NCBI GenBank assembly: GCA_025452005.1
Contig: JANWJK010000182.1
Location: 1 to 52,134 of the forward strand
Reading direction: 5' to 3'
DNA length: 52,134 nucleotides
Origin: Acetobacteraceae bacterium
GTDB lineage: Bacteria; Pseudomonadota; Alphaproteobacteria; Acetobacterales; Acetobacteraceae
Both the position numbers and the translations under genes were made by a program. Positions 24,701-33,241 of this stretch are shown in pieces. The notes under the pieces are model-generated. The model was not told the origin of the DNA, did no database searches, and worked only from the letters and a program-made list of their open reading frames with translations. Position 1 is the first letter of the stretch, and each line of letters begins with the position of its first letter.

Positions 24701-25504
24701 ATGGAATTCGCAGGCAAGGTGGCCTTGATCACCGGCGGTGGCGGCGGCATCGGCCGCGCCAGCGCGATCGGCTTCGCGGGACGCGGCGCCAAGGTCGTGG
24801 TGGTCGATTCCGACGCGACCACAGGCGAGGCAAGCGCCGAACTGGTGCGTCAGCGCGGCGGCGACGCACGCTTCGTGCGGGCGGACGTCACCAAATCCGC
24901 CGATGTACAGGCCTATGTGAAGGCGACCCTCGACGCGTACGGCTCCATCGACTGCTTCTTCAACAATGCCGGCATCGAAGGGCGGGCCGCGCCGACGCAG
25001 GAATATGACGAAGCGATCTTCGATCAGGTGATCGCGGTCAATCTGAAGGGCGTCTTCCTGGGCATGCGGCACGTGTTGCCGGTGATGCTGAAACAAGGGC
25101 ACGGCGCCATCGTCAACACAGCATCCGTCGCGGGCCTGTTCGGTGGCCCCGGCATGGCGCCCTACGTCGCCTCCAAACACGGCGTGCTGGGGCTGACAAA
25201 GGTTGCGTCGGCGGATGTCGCGCGTCTCGGGATTCGGGTGAATGCCGTGTGCCCCGGTCCGGTCGAGACGCGCATGATGCGTTCGATCGAAGCGCAACGA
25301 AACCCCGCCAATCCGCAGGCGGTGCACGACATGACTGCCGCCAACACGCCGACCGGACGCTACGTGATGCCGGAGGAAGTGGCGAACGTGGTGATGTATC
25401 TGTGCTCGGACTTCTCCAGCGACATCACCGGCACGCACATCGTCATCGACGGCGGTCGTTCGGGGACTGGCGGAGCGCCTCCAGCCGTCCCTCGGCCCGC
25501 TTGA
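24701..25504 (+). CDS. SDR-family NAD-dependent oxidoreductase
   Basis: 267 residues from the ATG at 24701 with GAGGGAACG upstream. It is a classical SDR: TGGGGGIGRA cofactor loop, D36 after the second strand (NAD preference), NNAG at 88-91, S142 and YVASK with Y155 and K159, and a DGG near the end. The C-terminus is longer than usual by about 15 residues and overlaps the end of the convergent TPR gene by 62 bases. It follows the MDR gene and probably acts with it; the alcohol or ketone substrate is unknown. Confidence 0.9.
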   Translation: MEFAGKVALITGGGGGIGRASAIGFAGRGAKVVVVDSDATTGEASAELVRQRGGDARFVRADVTKSADVQAYVKATLDAYGSIDCFFNNAGIEGRAAPTQEYDEAIFDQVIAVNLKGVFLGMRHVLPVMLKQGHGAIVNTASVAGLFGGPGMAPYVASKHGVLGLTKVASADVARLGIRVNAVCPGPVETRMMRSIEAQRNPANPQAVHDMTAANTPTGRYVMPEEVANVVMYLCSDFSSDITGTHIVIDGGRSGTGGAPPAVPRPA

Positions 25505-26372
25505 GGTTGTAGCGCGCGATCGCCCGCTGCTGCAGGTGCGCCGGCCCGTCGAGCGCCCCGATTGCCTCACGATAGACAGCGATCGCCTCCGCGATCGACG
25601 CGGCGTCGTTGAGCGCCGTCAGCGCGTTGGCGAGGTTCGTGCTGGCCATCGCCCATTCCAGCGGCGTAGCTTCACGCGTATAGACAGCGAGCGCCCCCCG
25701 GCATGCCGCGACCGCCTCTGTCAGCGTGTCGTGGTCATTGTCGCGTTCACCCAGCACGCGCAGCGCCTGGCCGAGATTGCTCTGCGTCACCGCCACATCG
25801 ATCGGCGACTCCTGGCGCGTGTATTCGTCGAGTGCCGCGCGATAGTGATCGACCGCGTCACGCAGGCACGCGGTATCGCCGGTGCGTTCGCCCTGCACCG
25901 ACAGCACCGCGCCGCAGTTGCGCTGCATGCGCGCCCAGTCGGCTGGCGCGGCCTCGCGCGTATAGACGCTGGTCGCGAGCCGGTAGCTGTTGAGTGCGGC
26001 GTTCAGCCAGGCGGGATCGCTGTCCCGCTCGCCCAGCACGATCTGTGCGGCGCCCAGCAGCGCCACAGTGCGTGCCCAGTCCTCGGGCGTGCTGTCCGGT
26101 CGGTACACTTCCAGCGCATGGTCGCACGCGGTCATCGCCGAATGCAGCATCACCGGGTCGTCGATCCGCGCACCGAGCGCCCGCAGCGCCGCTGACAGGC
26201 GGCTTTGCGTCTTCGCCCAGTCCAATGGCGCCATGGCACGTGGGACAAGCTTCAACGCGGCGTTGAAGCAGGAGACAGCATCGGCGATGCCGGAGATATC
26301 CTCTGCTGCCTCGCCTTCGGACAGCAGGATTTCGGCCTTGGCAATCGCCTGGCGCCAGGCCTCGGCGCTCAT
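25443..26372 (-). CDS. TPR-type repeat protein
   Basis: 309 residues from the ATG at 26372, which overlaps the stop of the preceding gene by four bases. The protein is a series of about 48-residue units, each with a pattern like DWA..Q.NLG..L..LGER..D...L..AV..YR.AL..YTRE, seen at least five times. This is a tetratricopeptide-like superhelix of the kind found in CHAT/TPR proteins, likely a protein-protein scaffold. No signal peptide or catalytic domain is attached. It is last in the minus-strand group with the carboxymuconolactone-decarboxylase-like and Rieske genes; its role there is unclear. Confidence 0.8.
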   Translation of the reverse strand: MSAEAWRQAIAKAEILLSEGEAAEDISGIADAVSCFNAALKLVPRAMAPLDWAKTQSRLSAALRALGARIDDPVMLHSAMTACDHALEVYRPDSTPEDWARTVALLGAAQIVLGERDSDPAWLNAALNSYRLATSVYTREAAPADWARMQRNCGAVLSVQGERTGDTACLRDAVDHYRAALDEYTRQESPIDVAVTQSNLGQALRVLGERDNDHDTLTEAVAACRGALAVYTREATPLEWAMASTNLANALTALNDAASIAEAIAVYREAIGALDGPAHLQQRAIARYNLKRAEGRLEALRQSPNDRRR

Positions 26373-26761
26373 GTCTCGGCGCGCATCTCCGCGAAGGTCT
26401 CCTTCGCCGTGAGCAGGGCTTCGCGGATCAACGGGACGCCGACATAGCCGCTGAGGTGCAGCAGGGATTCGACCAGCTCGTCCTCGGTCCAGCCCTGGTT
26501 GCGCGCCATGCGCAGATGCAGCTTGAGTTCGGGATCGCGTCCGTTGGTGGCATCGGAGATCACGCAGATCAGCGCCCGGGTCTTCAGGTCGAGCCCAGGC
26601 CGGGTCCACAGCGCGCCGAAGATGGTTTCCTGCGTGACTTCGGCGAACTTCGCCATGATAGGGTCGTTGTAGATGGCCTTGTCCATACGGTCGACGGCGG
26701 CATCGCCCAGCAGCTTCCGCCGCAGTTCGCGGCCCTTCTTGCGCAGTTCGCTCTCAGCCAT
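26369..26761 (-). CDS. Carboxymuconolactone decarboxylase-like protein
   Basis: 130 residues. The core FGALWTRPGLDLKTRALICVISDATNGRDPELKLHLRMARNQGWTEDELVE region matches the all-helical CMD fold; the AhpD-type Cys-x-x-Cys is absent, so a peroxidase role is unlikely and a decarboxylase or lactonase-like role is possible. The ATG at 26761 has AGGAAGG upstream. It follows the Rieske ferredoxin by 35 bases and overlaps the TPR gene start. The substrate is probably an aromatic-derived acid, by family only. Confidence 0.85.
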   Translation of the reverse strand: MAESELRKKGRELRRKLLGDAAVDRMDKAIYNDPIMAKFAEVTQETIFGALWTRPGLDLKTRALICVISDATNGRDPELKLHLRMARNQGWTEDELVESLLHLSGYVGVPLIREALLTAKETFAEMRAET

Positions 26762-26796
26762 TTCTGTGACCTTCCTGAATGGACGGCGGCGGACGC

Positions 26797-27210
26797 TTAC
26801 AGTTCCACCACCACGTAGTTCTGTTCGACGGACACCGGCACCGTCTCGGCCACGAACGGACCTTTCGCAAGCGCCTCGCCCGGCACCACCTCCACCTGAT
26901 ACGTGCGCGCCTTCACGCTCTCCGGATGACACCAGGACTGGCCGGTCTTGATATCGAACTCCCAGCCGTGCCAGGGACAACGCAGCATCTCGCCGTGCCG
27001 TTCCAGCCGGTACTCACCGGGTCGGTCCGCGGTGAACCGGCCCAGCACGAAGCCGATGCACAGCGGCGCCCCTTCGTGCGGACAGCGGTTGATCAGCGCG
27101 AAGAATTCGCCGTTCACGTTGAAGACGCCGATCGAGCGGCCGGCGACGTCGACGATCTTGCTCTTCCCCGGCGCGATCTCGCTCGCGGGTGCGACAACGT
27201 GCCGGGCCAT
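26797..27210 (-). CDS. Rieske [2Fe-2S] ferredoxin-like protein
   Basis: 137 residues. The cluster ligands are C43-P-H45 and C78-P-W-H81, in NRCPHEGAPL and LRCPWHGWEFD. Such small Rieske proteins carry electrons to oxygenases or serve as regulatory subunits. A 32-residue stretch between the two ligand pairs is longer than in many ferredoxins of this kind. It is 4 bases downstream of an amidohydrolase and 35 bases upstream of the CMD-like gene. It could supply electrons to the Rieske oxygenase at 16873-18138, but no reductase was seen. Confidence 0.88.
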   Translation of the reverse strand: MARHVVAPASEIAPGKSKIVDVAGRSIGVFNVNGEFFALINRCPHEGAPLCIGFVLGRFTADRPGEYRLERHGEMLRCPWHGWEFDIKTGQSWCHPESVKARTYQVEVVPGEALAKGPFVAETVPVSVEQNYVVVEL

Positions 27211-27214
27211 TCCG

Positions 27215-28327
27215 TCACTCCAGGCCGTAAAACGCCAGTGCGTTCTCGCGGAACACCATGCGCTTCTGCTGTTCCGTCAGCGGTGCCTTGAACGCGTAGC
27301 GCGGGTCGTCCTGGTCCCAGTGCGGATAGTCGGTCGAGAACATGATACGGTCCCAGCCGATCCACTCACACGTCGCCAGCAAATCCTCGGGCCGCTCCGG
27401 CTCCTCGATCGGCTGCGTCGTCACCCAGATGTTGGAGCGGATATATTCCGACGGCAGCCGCTTCAGGTGCGGCACTTCCTCACGCAGCCGCTTGTAGTGC
27501 TTGTCCAGCCGCCAGGTCAGCGACGGAAGCCAGGCAAAGCCGCCTTCCACAAGTGCGACACGCAGGTTGGGGATGTGTTCGAACACGCCCTCGATCACCA
27601 GCGAGGTGACCAGCGCCTCCTTGCTCTGCGGATAGGATGGATGCTCTTCGTGATAGAACGAGGGCCAGCCGCCGCCGGTCGATGGATGACCGCTGGTGCC
27701 GCCGAGATGCAGCGCGATGGAGAAGCCGTTCGCCGCACAGGCTTCCAGGATCGGCCAGTAACGGCGCCGGCCGAGCGGCTCCAATCCGCGCGGCGGGATC
27801 ATGACGTGGGTGAAGCGGCGGTCGCCGGCGCGCTTCTCGATCTCTTTGATCGCGGCTTCGGTGTATTCCAGCGGGATCTGCACGCCGGCCTTCAGCCGCG
27901 GCTCACGGTCGCACCAGACCTGCGCCTCCCATTCGTTCGCCGCGGTCGCCATCGCCGCGCCGAACTCGACGTTGCGTTCGTCCGCGCCGCGACCGAGCAG
28001 CGGCATCATCAGCCCGTAGGAGACGTTGAACAGATCGAGCAACTGCTCCTGCATCATCCCGAGGTCGGAGCCGGGATGCGTGCCGTCCTTCGGATATGAG
28101 TCCATCCGCATGCCAGTGAACGGCGACATCCGCGGATAGTTCGGCGCGTTGGCGAACGGGGAACGCGACCGTCCACCGATCGAGGCGCGCATCTTGCGCC
28201 AGCGCTCCGACAGGAACTGGTCGAGGTCGGCCGGCGACTTCGTGTAGGGATGGATGTCGCAATCGACAATGCCGAGTTTGGTCTGCGACGAAATGTCTGG
28301 TTGGCGATCGATGACGGCAACGTTCAT
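27215..28327 (-). CDS. TIM-barrel amidohydrolase, first of a tandem pair by position
   Basis: 370 residues, PF04909 family. The metal motif is in GIVDCDIHPYTKSP; later blocks are GGTSGHPSTGGGWP, VEGGFAWLPSLTWRLDKHYKRL and MFSTDYPHWDQDDP, the last carrying the conserved Asp. These resemble 2-amino-3-carboxymuconate-6-semialdehyde decarboxylase-type hydrolases. The ATG at 28327 has GGAG eight bases upstream. It lies 16 bases after the similar gene at 28344-29408 and 4 bases before the Rieske gene. Decarboxylase or hydrolase activity cannot be told apart from sequence. Confidence 0.85.
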   Translation of the reverse strand: MNVAVIDRQPDISSQTKLGIVDCDIHPYTKSPADLDQFLSERWRKMRASIGGRSRSPFANAPNYPRMSPFTGMRMDSYPKDGTHPGSDLGMMQEQLLDLFNVSYGLMMPLLGRGADERNVEFGAAMATAANEWEAQVWCDREPRLKAGVQIPLEYTEAAIKEIEKRAGDRRFTHVMIPPRGLEPLGRRRYWPILEACAANGFSIALHLGGTSGHPSTGGGWPSFYHEEHPSYPQSKEALVTSLVIEGVFEHIPNLRVALVEGGFAWLPSLTWRLDKHYKRLREEVPHLKRLPSEYIRSNIWVTTQPIEEPERPEDLLATCEWIGWDRIMFSTDYPHWDQDDPRYAFKAPLTEQQKRMVFRENALAFYGLE

Positions 28328-28343
28328 CGCATGCACTCCATGC

Positions 28344-29408
28344 TTACGGGGATAGCCGGGGAAAGGTCTTCAGTGCGTTGTCGACGAGCAGCTTGCGCAG
28401 CAGGTGCTCGGGCAGGCCGTCGGGCAGCGCGTCCTTGTCGTCAAAGTGCCAGTGCGGATAGTCGGTGGAGAACAGCAGCATCTCGTCGGAACCGATCTCC
28501 TCGATGATGCGCTGAAGCTGGTCGGCGCGCGGCGGCGCATCGAACGGCTGGACGGTCAGCCGCACATGCTCGCGCGCGTACGCGGCGGGGGATTTCTCCA
28601 GCCACGGCACCTCGGCGCGTACGCCGCGCCAGGTCTTGTCGGCGCGCCACATCCAGCCGGGGAGCCAGGTCACGCCCGACTCCATCAGCACGACCTTCAG
28701 GCGCGGGAACTCGACGAACACGCCTTCGGTGATCAGGCTGTTCAGTACGCCGGCGAAGCCGGTCGACCACGAAACATAGTCTTCCAGGTAGTACGACGGC
28801 CAGCCGAGGTTGGTCGGCGGGTGGCGATAGGAGCTGCCGGCGTGGATGCCGATCGGCAGGTCGAGCCGTTCGGCGGCGCGATAGATCGGCCAGTGGATAC
28901 GGCGGCCGAGCGGCAGCTCGCCCATCTCCCACACCAGCACCTGCACGAAGCGCGGATCGGCCGCCATGCGCTCGATCTCCTTGGCGGCAAGCTCCGGACT
29001 GTGCATCGGCACCACGATCGACGCGCGCAGCCTGTCGTCCTTCGACAGCCACTCGGCGGCGAGCCAGTCGTTGATCGCGCGGCACATCGCGGCGGAGAGA
29101 TCCTCGCTGAACACCGCCGGCGCACCATGCAGCACGTTGCAGATGGCGTAGCGCGTGCCGAACCCGTCGAGCGCCTGCGCGCGGAGCAGTTCGAGATCGG
29201 TGCCGGCACTGCCCTTCGCCGGCTTCCAGTCGGGGCGGCAGTTGATAGGCGCGTTCGGCGGAAAGGCCGACGCGGTGTAGTTGTCGCGCTCCAATCCGCG
29301 CATCAGGATGTGCGCGCGCCAGTATTCGTCGAGATAGGGCACCAGCGCCTGCATGCCGGGCAGGGCCGGATGGATATCGCAATCGATCGCGCCGGGCGCG
29401 GGAACGCT
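28344..29408 (-). CDS. TIM-barrel amidohydrolase, second of a tandem pair
   Basis: 354 residues from a GTG at 29408 with GGAG nine bases upstream; a TTG at 29420 is an alternative. It shares the same blocks as its neighbour: AIDCDIHPALPG, HAGSSYRHPPTNLGWP, MESGVTWLPGWMWRADKTWRG and LFSTDYPHWHFDDKD. The two proteins clearly arose by duplication but have diverged considerably, suggesting different substrates. It is downstream of the MFS exporter gene on the minus strand, about 118 bases away, and heads the hydrolase/Rieske/CMD run. Confidence 0.84.
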   Translation of the reverse strand, partial: SVPAPGAIDCDIHPALPGMQALVPYLDEYWRAHILMRGLERDNYTASAFPPNAPINCRPDWKPAKGSAGTDLELLRAQALDGFGTRYAICNVLHGAPAVFSEDLSAAMCRAINDWLAAEWLSKDDRLRASIVVPMHSPELAAKEIERMAADPRFVQVLVWEMGELPLGRRIHWPIYRAAERLDLPIGIHAGSSYRHPPTNLGWPSYYLEDYVSWSTGFAGVLNSLITEGVFVEFPRLKVVLMESGVTWLPGWMWRADKTWRGVRAEVPWLEKSPAAYAREHVRLTVQPFDAPPRADQLQRIIEEIGSDEMLLFSTDYPHWHFDDKDALPDGLPEHLLRKLLVDNALKTFPRLSP

Positions 29409-29526
29409 CACAGGGCACAACTCCGTGTTGCTGGGAGGATAGGGCCGGGCGACGGGCCGTTCAATGGGCCGGTGTTCATCGAAGGTTCACCTCTGACATG
29501 CAGAACGCAGCAGAGACCCGGGGGGT

Positions 29527-31035
29527 TCATCGCTGCGTCTGCCCCGCCGGACTGAGCCTGGCGGGCAACAGCGACGCGAACACCAGCGCCAGCACCGACA
29601 GCACGCCCGCCAGCACGTAGGTGTTGTGCAGCCCCAGCGCCACGACATCGGTCAACCGCGCCAGGTCCGCCGTCGGCAGCCCCTCACGCAACCCAGGCTC
29701 CAGCAGCCGATCGATCATGCCCACGGTCTCCGGTGCATCGTGCAGCAGCGTGAGGTTCAGCACCGCACCGAACGCCGCGGCTCCGATTGCCTGCCCGACA
29801 AACCGCATGAACATGCACGACGACGTGGCCGCGCCGCGCTGGTGCCATGGCACCGCTGCCTGGATCGATACGATGAACGTCGTGTTGCAGAACCCCATGC
29901 CGACGCCGATCAGCAGCGACCCGACGGTGACCCACACCAGACCGCGCTCCGGCGTCAGCGTGATCAGCACCAGGCTGCCGACGATCAGCGCCAGCGTGCC
30001 CATGACCGCGGTCAGGCGATATGTCGTGCGCACCATCAGCCGCCCGCCGAAGAAGCTGGCGACCGCCCAGGTGACCGACATCGCGCCCAGCACCAGTCCG
30101 CCCGCCAGCGCAGAGCGGCCCATCGCACCCTGCACATAGGTCGGCAGGAACATCGATATGCCCATCATGATGCCGGAAACGATCGCACCGCCCACGCTTC
30201 CCACCAGGATGATCCGGTGGCGCCACAGTTCCAGCGGCAGCATCGGCTCCGGCGTGCTCTTCTCGTGCAGCACGAGCACCAGCAAGGTCACGAGTCCGAC
30301 CACGCCCACCGTGATGGTGGCCATGCGCGGAAGGCTCCCGCCTTGCACCAGCACCACCATCAGCGCGGCGATCGCCAGCATCAGCAGCAGAGATCCGAGG
30401 TAGTCGATGCGGTGCGGCCGATGCTCGACCGCCTCGTCGAGGAACACCGCGATCATGACGACCGCCGTCACCCCGATCGGCAGGTTGACCCAGAACACAA
30501 GCTGCCAGGTCAACTGCTCGACAAAGAACGCGCCGAGCGATGGTCCCAGCATCGCCACCACGCCGAATACGCTGGACACCAGCCCCTGCACGTGGGCGCG
30601 CTCGGTCGGCGAATAGATGTCGCCCAGGATCGTGGTGGCGATCGGCTGCACGCCGCCGGCGCCGAAGCCTTGCAGCGCGCGGAACAGGATCAGCGTCTGC
30701 ATGTTGCCGGCGAAGCCGCAAAGTGTGGAACCGACCAGGAACACGCCGACACCGGCGTAGAACACCTTCTTGCGGCCGTAGATGTCGGCGAGCCGGCCAT
30801 AGACGGGGATGCTGACCGACTGGGCGAGCAGATAGACCGCGAACACCCACGAGAACAGACTGAACCCGCCAAGCTCCGCGACAATGGTCGGCATCGCGGT
30901 GGCGATGATCGAGCCTTCCACCGCGGCCGTGAAGGTCGCCATGAGGCACGCGGCGAGCACCAGGTTGCGGCGAGCCGAGGGGGCGTGCACGACGTGAATC
31001 GGGGCGGTGGTGGTCTGGAACCCCTCGTCGGGCAC
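29527..31035 (-). CDS. DHA2-family MFS drug/solute exporter (EmrB/QacA type)
   Basis: 502 residues with about 14 hydrophobic segments. Signatures: the motif A-like segment GRLADIYGRKKVFYAG after the second span and the motif C-like GPSLGAFFVEQLTWQLVFWVNLPIG in the middle, both typical of proton-driven multidrug exporters in the inner membrane. It starts at a GTG (31035) with GAGG upstream. It is divergent from hyuA, about 130 bases apart. It may export a substrate or toxic intermediate of the neighbouring pathway. Confidence 0.9.
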   Translation of the reverse strand: MPDEGFQTTTAPIHVVHAPSARRNLVLAACLMATFTAAVEGSIIATAMPTIVAELGGFSLFSWVFAVYLLAQSVSIPVYGRLADIYGRKKVFYAGVGVFLVGSTLCGFAGNMQTLILFRALQGFGAGGVQPIATTILGDIYSPTERAHVQGLVSSVFGVVAMLGPSLGAFFVEQLTWQLVFWVNLPIGVTAVVMIAVFLDEAVEHRPHRIDYLGSLLLMLAIAALMVVLVQGGSLPRMATITVGVVGLVTLLVLVLHEKSTPEPMLPLELWRHRIILVGSVGGAIVSGIMMGISMFLPTYVQGAMGRSALAGGLVLGAMSVTWAVASFFGGRLMVRTTYRLTAVMGTLALIVGSLVLITLTPERGLVWVTVGSLLIGVGMGFCNTTFIVSIQAAVPWHQRGAATSSCMFMRFVGQAIGAAAFGAVLNLTLLHDAPETVGMIDRLLEPGLREGLPTADLARLTDVVALGLHNTYVLAGVLSVLALVFASLLPARLSPAGQTQR

Positions 31036-31164
31036 AGGTTGGCCTCGTTATGGTTGGGACGCCGCGCGGTTCTCTCATCGGGACCGGCCGCTGGCAACCT
31101 GCACGATCGCAGCCCTGCCGTGCTATCCAGGCATCCAATCATCCTGGAGGCGCACGCTCCCCGC

Positions 31165-33240
31165 ATGCCCGACCCTGCATCAGCGCCCAACTCTGCATCA
31201 GCGACCGACATTGGCGTCGATATCGGCGGCACCTTCACCGACATCGTCTGCCGCCGCGCCGGCGAACCGATGCGCGTGCTGAAGATTCCCACCACGCGCG
31301 GCGATCCGAGCGAGGCCGTGCTGAGCGCCATCGGCCATCTCGCACGCGATCTCGGCGTTGCGGCAGGCGACATCGCGCGCTTCCTGCACGGCACAACGAT
31401 CGCCACCAATGCGGTGCTCGAGCGCAAAGGCGCGAAGATCGGCCTGATCGCCAGCGAAGGATTTCGCGACACGATCGAGATCGGCTACCAACTCCGCAAG
31501 GATCTGCACCGCATCATGCTGGAACCGGTCACGCCGGTGTTCCTGGCACCCGGCGCGCAGCGCAGGGCGGTGCCCGAGCAGGTGTCCGCGCAGGGCGAGG
31601 TGATCGTGCCACTCGATGAGGAGTCGCTGCGGCGTGCCGCGGCGGAACTCGTCGCCGACGGCGCGCAGGCGATCGCGGTGTGCTATCTGTTCTCGTTCCT
31701 GTATCCGGCGCACGAGCAGCGCACGCGCGAATTGATCGAGGCGGCGCACCCGGGCGTCGCCGTGTCGCTGTCGAGCGACGTCGATCCAACCTTCCGCGAG
31801 TACGAGCGCACAGTGGTCACCGCGTTCGATGCGTATATGAAACCCGTTGTCGGCCGCTATCTGGCACGTCTGGAGGACGGACTGCGAGCGGCGCATGTCA
31901 CGGCACCATTGCAGATCATGCAGTCGCGCGGCGGACTTGCCGGTACATCGGTTGCCCGCAAGCGGCCGGTGCGGCTGTTCGTCTCAGGCCCGGCGGCCGG
32001 CGTGATCGGCGGCGCCATCGTGGGGCGTTCATCGGGGTATCGCGACGTGATCACTATCGACGTCGGCGGCACGTCGAGCGACATCGCACTGGTGGAAGGC
32101 GGCGAGCCGGTGATCCGCGCACAAGGCAATATCGGCGGCTTTCCGGTGCGCGTGCCGATGGTCGACGTGAACGCGATCGGCGCGGGCGGCGGTTCCATCG
32201 CGTGGCTCGACGGCGCTGGAGGCCTGCGCGTCGGTCCACATTCCGCCGGGTCTGAGCCAGGCCCTGCCTGCTACGGCCGCGGCGGCGAGGAAGCGACCGT
32301 CACCGATGCATCCGTTGTACTCGGCTGGCTCGACCCGGCGTATTTCGCGGGCGGTTCGGTTTCGCTCGATCCATCGCGTGCCCGCGACGTGATCGAGCAG
32401 CGGATCGCACGACCTCTCGGCCTGTCGGTCGAAGACGCCGCGCTTGGCATCCATCGCGTGGTGAACGCGCAGATGGTCGAGGGCATTCGGCTGGTCTCGA
32501 TCCGTCGCGGCCTCGATCCGCGTCGTTTCACGCTGGTGGCACTCGGGGGCGCCGGTCCGATCCATGCAACGGCGCTTGCCGCCGAGATTGGCATCGGCAA
32601 CGTGCTGATCCCGCGCCATCCAGGTGTGCTGTCGGCGGCGGGTCTGCTCGCCGCGCCGACCGAGCACGAAGTGGCGATCGCGTTCCCGCGTCCGCTGGCC
32701 GGACTCGCCTTCGCCGATGTGCGCCGCGTGCTGGGGGAACTGGACGATGCATGCGCGCGACTTATGGCGGAGGAGAGCATCGGCGACACGCCGGTGTCTA
32801 TCCAGTACTCCGCCGATGTCTGGTACATTGGCCAGTCATATCATCTCGAGGTTGCGCTCGACGCCGCTGCGGCCGACCCGCTGGACAAATTGTATCGCGA
32901 CTTCCTGGCGCTGCACGATCGGATCTACGGACATGCCACCGAGCAGCCCGCCGCGATCGTGAACCTGCGGTCCGTGCATCGCGCGGGCGGCAGCGACCGC
33001 CTGGACGAAGGCGCCTACCGCCCGATCGACGACGATTTGCGCAAGAGGCCGCGCGCGATCCGCATCGCCGGCGCGCGTGCCCCGGTGCAGGCAACGATCT
33101 ACCATCGTGCCGCGATGCCGGCCGGTCTGACCTTCGCTGGCCCGGCAATCGTCGAACAGGACGACACCACCACGCTGGTAGAGCCGGGCTGGCGCGGCAC
33201 GGTGCAGGACAACGGCAACCTTCTGCTGACGCGAGGCTGA
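31165..33240 (+). CDS. hyuA: Hydantoinase/oxoprolinase subunit A (HyuA family)
   Basis: 691 residues. The N-terminal ATP-binding motif GVDIGGTFTDIV, HGTTIATNAVLERKGAKIGL, and DVGGTSSDIALVEGG mid-protein mark the ASKHA-type Hydantoinase_A family, with GAGGGSIAWLD and GLDPRRFTLVALGGAGPIHA later. The family covers ATP-dependent N-methylhydantoinase, 5-oxoprolinase and acetone carboxylase subunits, so the substrate is uncertain. An open frame extends upstream antisense to the MFS gene; the ATG at 31165 starts the conserved fold. It is one base upstream of hyuB. Confidence 0.93.
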   Translation: MPDPASAPNSASATDIGVDIGGTFTDIVCRRAGEPMRVLKIPTTRGDPSEAVLSAIGHLARDLGVAAGDIARFLHGTTIATNAVLERKGAKIGLIASEGFRDTIEIGYQLRKDLHRIMLEPVTPVFLAPGAQRRAVPEQVSAQGEVIVPLDEESLRRAAAELVADGAQAIAVCYLFSFLYPAHEQRTRELIEAAHPGVAVSLSSDVDPTFREYERTVVTAFDAYMKPVVGRYLARLEDGLRAAHVTAPLQIMQSRGGLAGTSVARKRPVRLFVSGPAAGVIGGAIVGRSSGYRDVITIDVGGTSSDIALVEGGEPVIRAQGNIGGFPVRVPMVDVNAIGAGGGSIAWLDGAGGLRVGPHSAGSEPGPACYGRGGEEATVTDASVVLGWLDPAYFAGGSVSLDPSRARDVIEQRIARPLGLSVEDAALGIHRVVNAQMVEGIRLVSIRRGLDPRRFTLVALGGAGPIHATALAAEIGIGNVLIPRHPGVLSAAGLLAAPTEHEVAIAFPRPLAGLAFADVRRVLGELDDACARLMAEESIGDTPVSIQYSADVWYIGQSYHLEVALDAAAADPLDKLYRDFLALHDRIYGHATEQPAAIVNLRSVHRAGGSDRLDEGAYRPIDDDLRKRPRAIRIAGARAPVQATIYHRAAMPAGLTFAGPAIVEQDDTTTLVEPGWRGTVQDNGNLLLTRG

Positions 33241-33241
33241 G

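Noticed and set aside
29626-31164. Long plus-strand open frame continuous with hyuA
   Set aside because: It is antisense to the MFS exporter and has Gln/His/Arg-rich composition typical of a shadow frame; the conserved HyuA fold begins at 31165.
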